Shown: positions 7,291 to 8,246 of the stretch, one piece after another | Layout: each line of letters begins with the position of its first letter | Numbering within the stretch: the first letter of the stretch is position 1 | From: Ignavibacteriaceae bacterium | Lineage (GTDB): Bacteria; Bacteroidota; Ignavibacteria; Ignavibacteriales; Ignavibacteriaceae | NCBI GenBank assembly: GCA_023231105.1 | Contig: JALNWB010000166.1 | Span: forward strand, 1-8,246 | DNA: 8,246 bases | Reading direction: 5' to 3' | Program-made: the position numbers and the translations under genes | Notes under the pieces: model-generated | Database searches by the model: none | Told to the model about the DNA's origin: nothing | Seen by the model: only the letters and a program-made list of their open reading frames with translations

Positions 7291-7334
7291 TCTTTGCGGT
7301 AGGAATTTATCGCAAAGACGATAAGACGCTAAGA
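7291..7334 (+). repeat. Hairpin plus tandem octamers in the leuS-serS gap
   Basis: TCTTTGCG (7291-7298) is a perfect inverted copy of CGCAAAGA (7311-7318). The inner bases GTAG/TTAT extend the pairing, with two G-U pairs, to a 12-bp stem closed by the tetraloop GAAT (7303-7306). The right arm is also the first of three head-to-tail octamers: CGCAAAGA, CGATAAGA (7319-7326) and CGCTAAGA (7327-7334), consensus CGCWAAGA. No U-tract follows, so it does not look like an intrinsic terminator for leuS. It may be a dispersed intergenic repeat or an RNA element acting between the two genes. Confidence 0.65.
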
Positions 7335-7340
7335 AATTCA

Positions 7341-7346
7341 AAGGAG
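7341..7346 (+). promoter_or_regulatory. Strong Shine-Dalgarno site of serS
   Basis: AAGGAG ends four bases before the serS ATG at 7351 and fixes that start. It is the only canonical ribosome-binding site seen before any gene in this window. Confidence 0.75.
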
Positions 7347-7350
7347 ACAA

Positions 7351-8246
7351 ATGTTAGACATAAAACTTATTCGTGAAAACCCGGAACTTGTCCGTCAAGG
7401 ATTACTCAACAAAAACAGCAAAGATATTGTTGATGAAATTTTGGCGATCGACGAAGAACGCCGTTCGCTAATAGCAAAAACAGACGAATTAAAAGCAAAA
7501 CGAAATCAAGCTTCTGCACAAATACCACAGATGAAAAAAGCTGGACAAGATACTTCCGCTGTATTTGCAGAAATGAAATTAGTCGGTGATCAAATCGCTC
7601 AATTCGATTCGCAGCTTAGAGAGATCGAAGAAAAATCAGAAAATATTCTCCGGCATACGCCAAACTTATCTCACGCATCAGTTCCCGTAGGCAAAACTGC
7701 CGAAGATAATGTTGAAACAAAACAGTGGCTGCCAGACGGTTTTACTTTTCAAAATGACTTTGAAATGTTAGACCACATTGAGCTCGGGAAAAAATTAAAA
7801 ATTTTGGATTTTGAACGGGGAACAAAAATATCCGGTTCGGGGTTTCCATTATACATCGGCAAAGGTGCAACACTAGAACGTGCGCTGATCAATTTTATGC
7901 TTGATTATCATTTGCAGCATCACGGTTATACGGAAGTACTGCCGCCGATATTGGTCAATCGCGAATCGATGAAAGGAACGGGACAAATTCCGAAGATGGA
8001 AGAAGATATGTACTTTGTTGAGAAAGACGGGTTGTATCCGATTCCTACAGCAGAAGTTCCGATTACCAATATTCACCGCGATGAAATATTAAGCGAAAAA
8101 GATTTGCCGATAAAATATGTCGGCTATTCACCTTGCTTCAGACGCGAAGCCGGTAGTTACGGCAAAGATTCAAAAGGATTTTTGCGCGTACATCAGTTTA
8201 ACAAAGTAGAAATGGTAAAATTTGTAAAACCGGAAACTTCTTACGA
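7351..8246 (+). CDS. serS: Seryl-tRNA synthetase, 5' part, cut by window end
   Basis: This class II synthetase charges tRNA-Ser (and tRNA-Sec where present). I translated 298 codons plus two bases, open to the window end. The N-terminus MLDIKLIRENPELVRQGL is the family's start. Residues about 28-100 form the charged coiled-coil arm that grips the long variable arm of tRNA-Ser (ELKAKRNQ is typical). The catalytic domain follows: the motif 1 region (KGATLERALINFMLDYH, then YTEVLPPILVNRESMKGTGQ), the serine-binding TAE (T233-E235), and motif 2 (PCFRREAGSYGKDSKGFLR, with R265-E266). Motif 3 lies beyond the window. The usual length is about 420-430 residues, so roughly 70% is present. A strong Shine-Dalgarno site precedes it; it follows leuS by 61 bp and is probably in the same transcript. 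Confidence 0.97.
   Translation, partial: MLDIKLIRENPELVRQGLLNKNSKDIVDEILAIDEERRSLIAKTDELKAKRNQASAQIPQMKKAGQDTSAVFAEMKLVGDQIAQFDSQLREIEEKSENILRHTPNLSHASVPVGKTAEDNVETKQWLPDGFTFQNDFEMLDHIELGKKLKILDFERGTKISGSGFPLYIGKGATLERALINFMLDYHLQHHGYTEVLPPILVNRESMKGTGQIPKMEEDMYFVEKDGLYPIPTAEVPITNIHRDEILSEKDLPIKYVGYSPCFRREAGSYGKDSKGFLRVHQFNKVEMVKFVKPETSY

Noticed and set aside
7291..7318. Intrinsic terminator after leuS
   Set aside because: The stem is good but is followed by CGATAAGACGC, with no run of T on the plus strand.

Overview
The window looks like ordinary chromosome from a Bacteroidota or wider FCB-group bacterium, possibly Ignavibacteria-like. This is inferred from AT-rich sequence, weak or absent Shine-Dalgarno sites before most genes, one exact Bacteroidetes-type promoter (TTTG, 19-nt spacer, TAnnTTTG) ahead of leuS, a lipoprotein and a DUF2279 protein of styles common in that group, and the protein types as I remember them. 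No database search was possible, so the phylum is probable and the class is a guess.

Left half, minus strand (3289 down to 1): a tightly spaced set read as lysA (diaminopimelate decarboxylase), a Tat-signal LD-carboxypeptidase of peptidase family S66, a small lipoprotein of unknown function, and the first 111 codons of priA (replication restart helicase). Gaps are 14, 29 and 54 bp, so one transcript is plausible. lysA and the S66 enzyme both touch meso-diaminopimelate chemistry, in lysine synthesis and peptidoglycan peptide trimming respectively.

Centre: a 90-bp divergent intergenic region (3290-3379) separates that set from a plus-strand gene for an exported DUF2279 (YfiM-like) protein. After 40 bp comes a compact HicB/HicA-type toxin-antitoxin pair with the antitoxin first and a 4-nt overlap.

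Right half, plus strand: leuS (complete, 821 aa) and serS (first 298 codons, cut by the window end), 61 bp apart. The gap holds a 12-bp-stem hairpin continuous with three tandem octamers (CGCAAAGA, CGATAAGA, CGCTAAGA), followed by the only strong Shine-Dalgarno site in the window. LeuRS and SerRS both charge tRNAs with long variable arms.

I found no tRNA, rRNA, CRISPR array, insertion sequence or phage gene, and no gene-free stretch over 300 bp. Most of the window is housekeeping. The parts most worth a second look are the leuS-serS intergenic element, the minimal antitoxin-first hicBA pair, and the lysA/exported S66 peptidase pairing. I do not see a convincing new multi-gene system.
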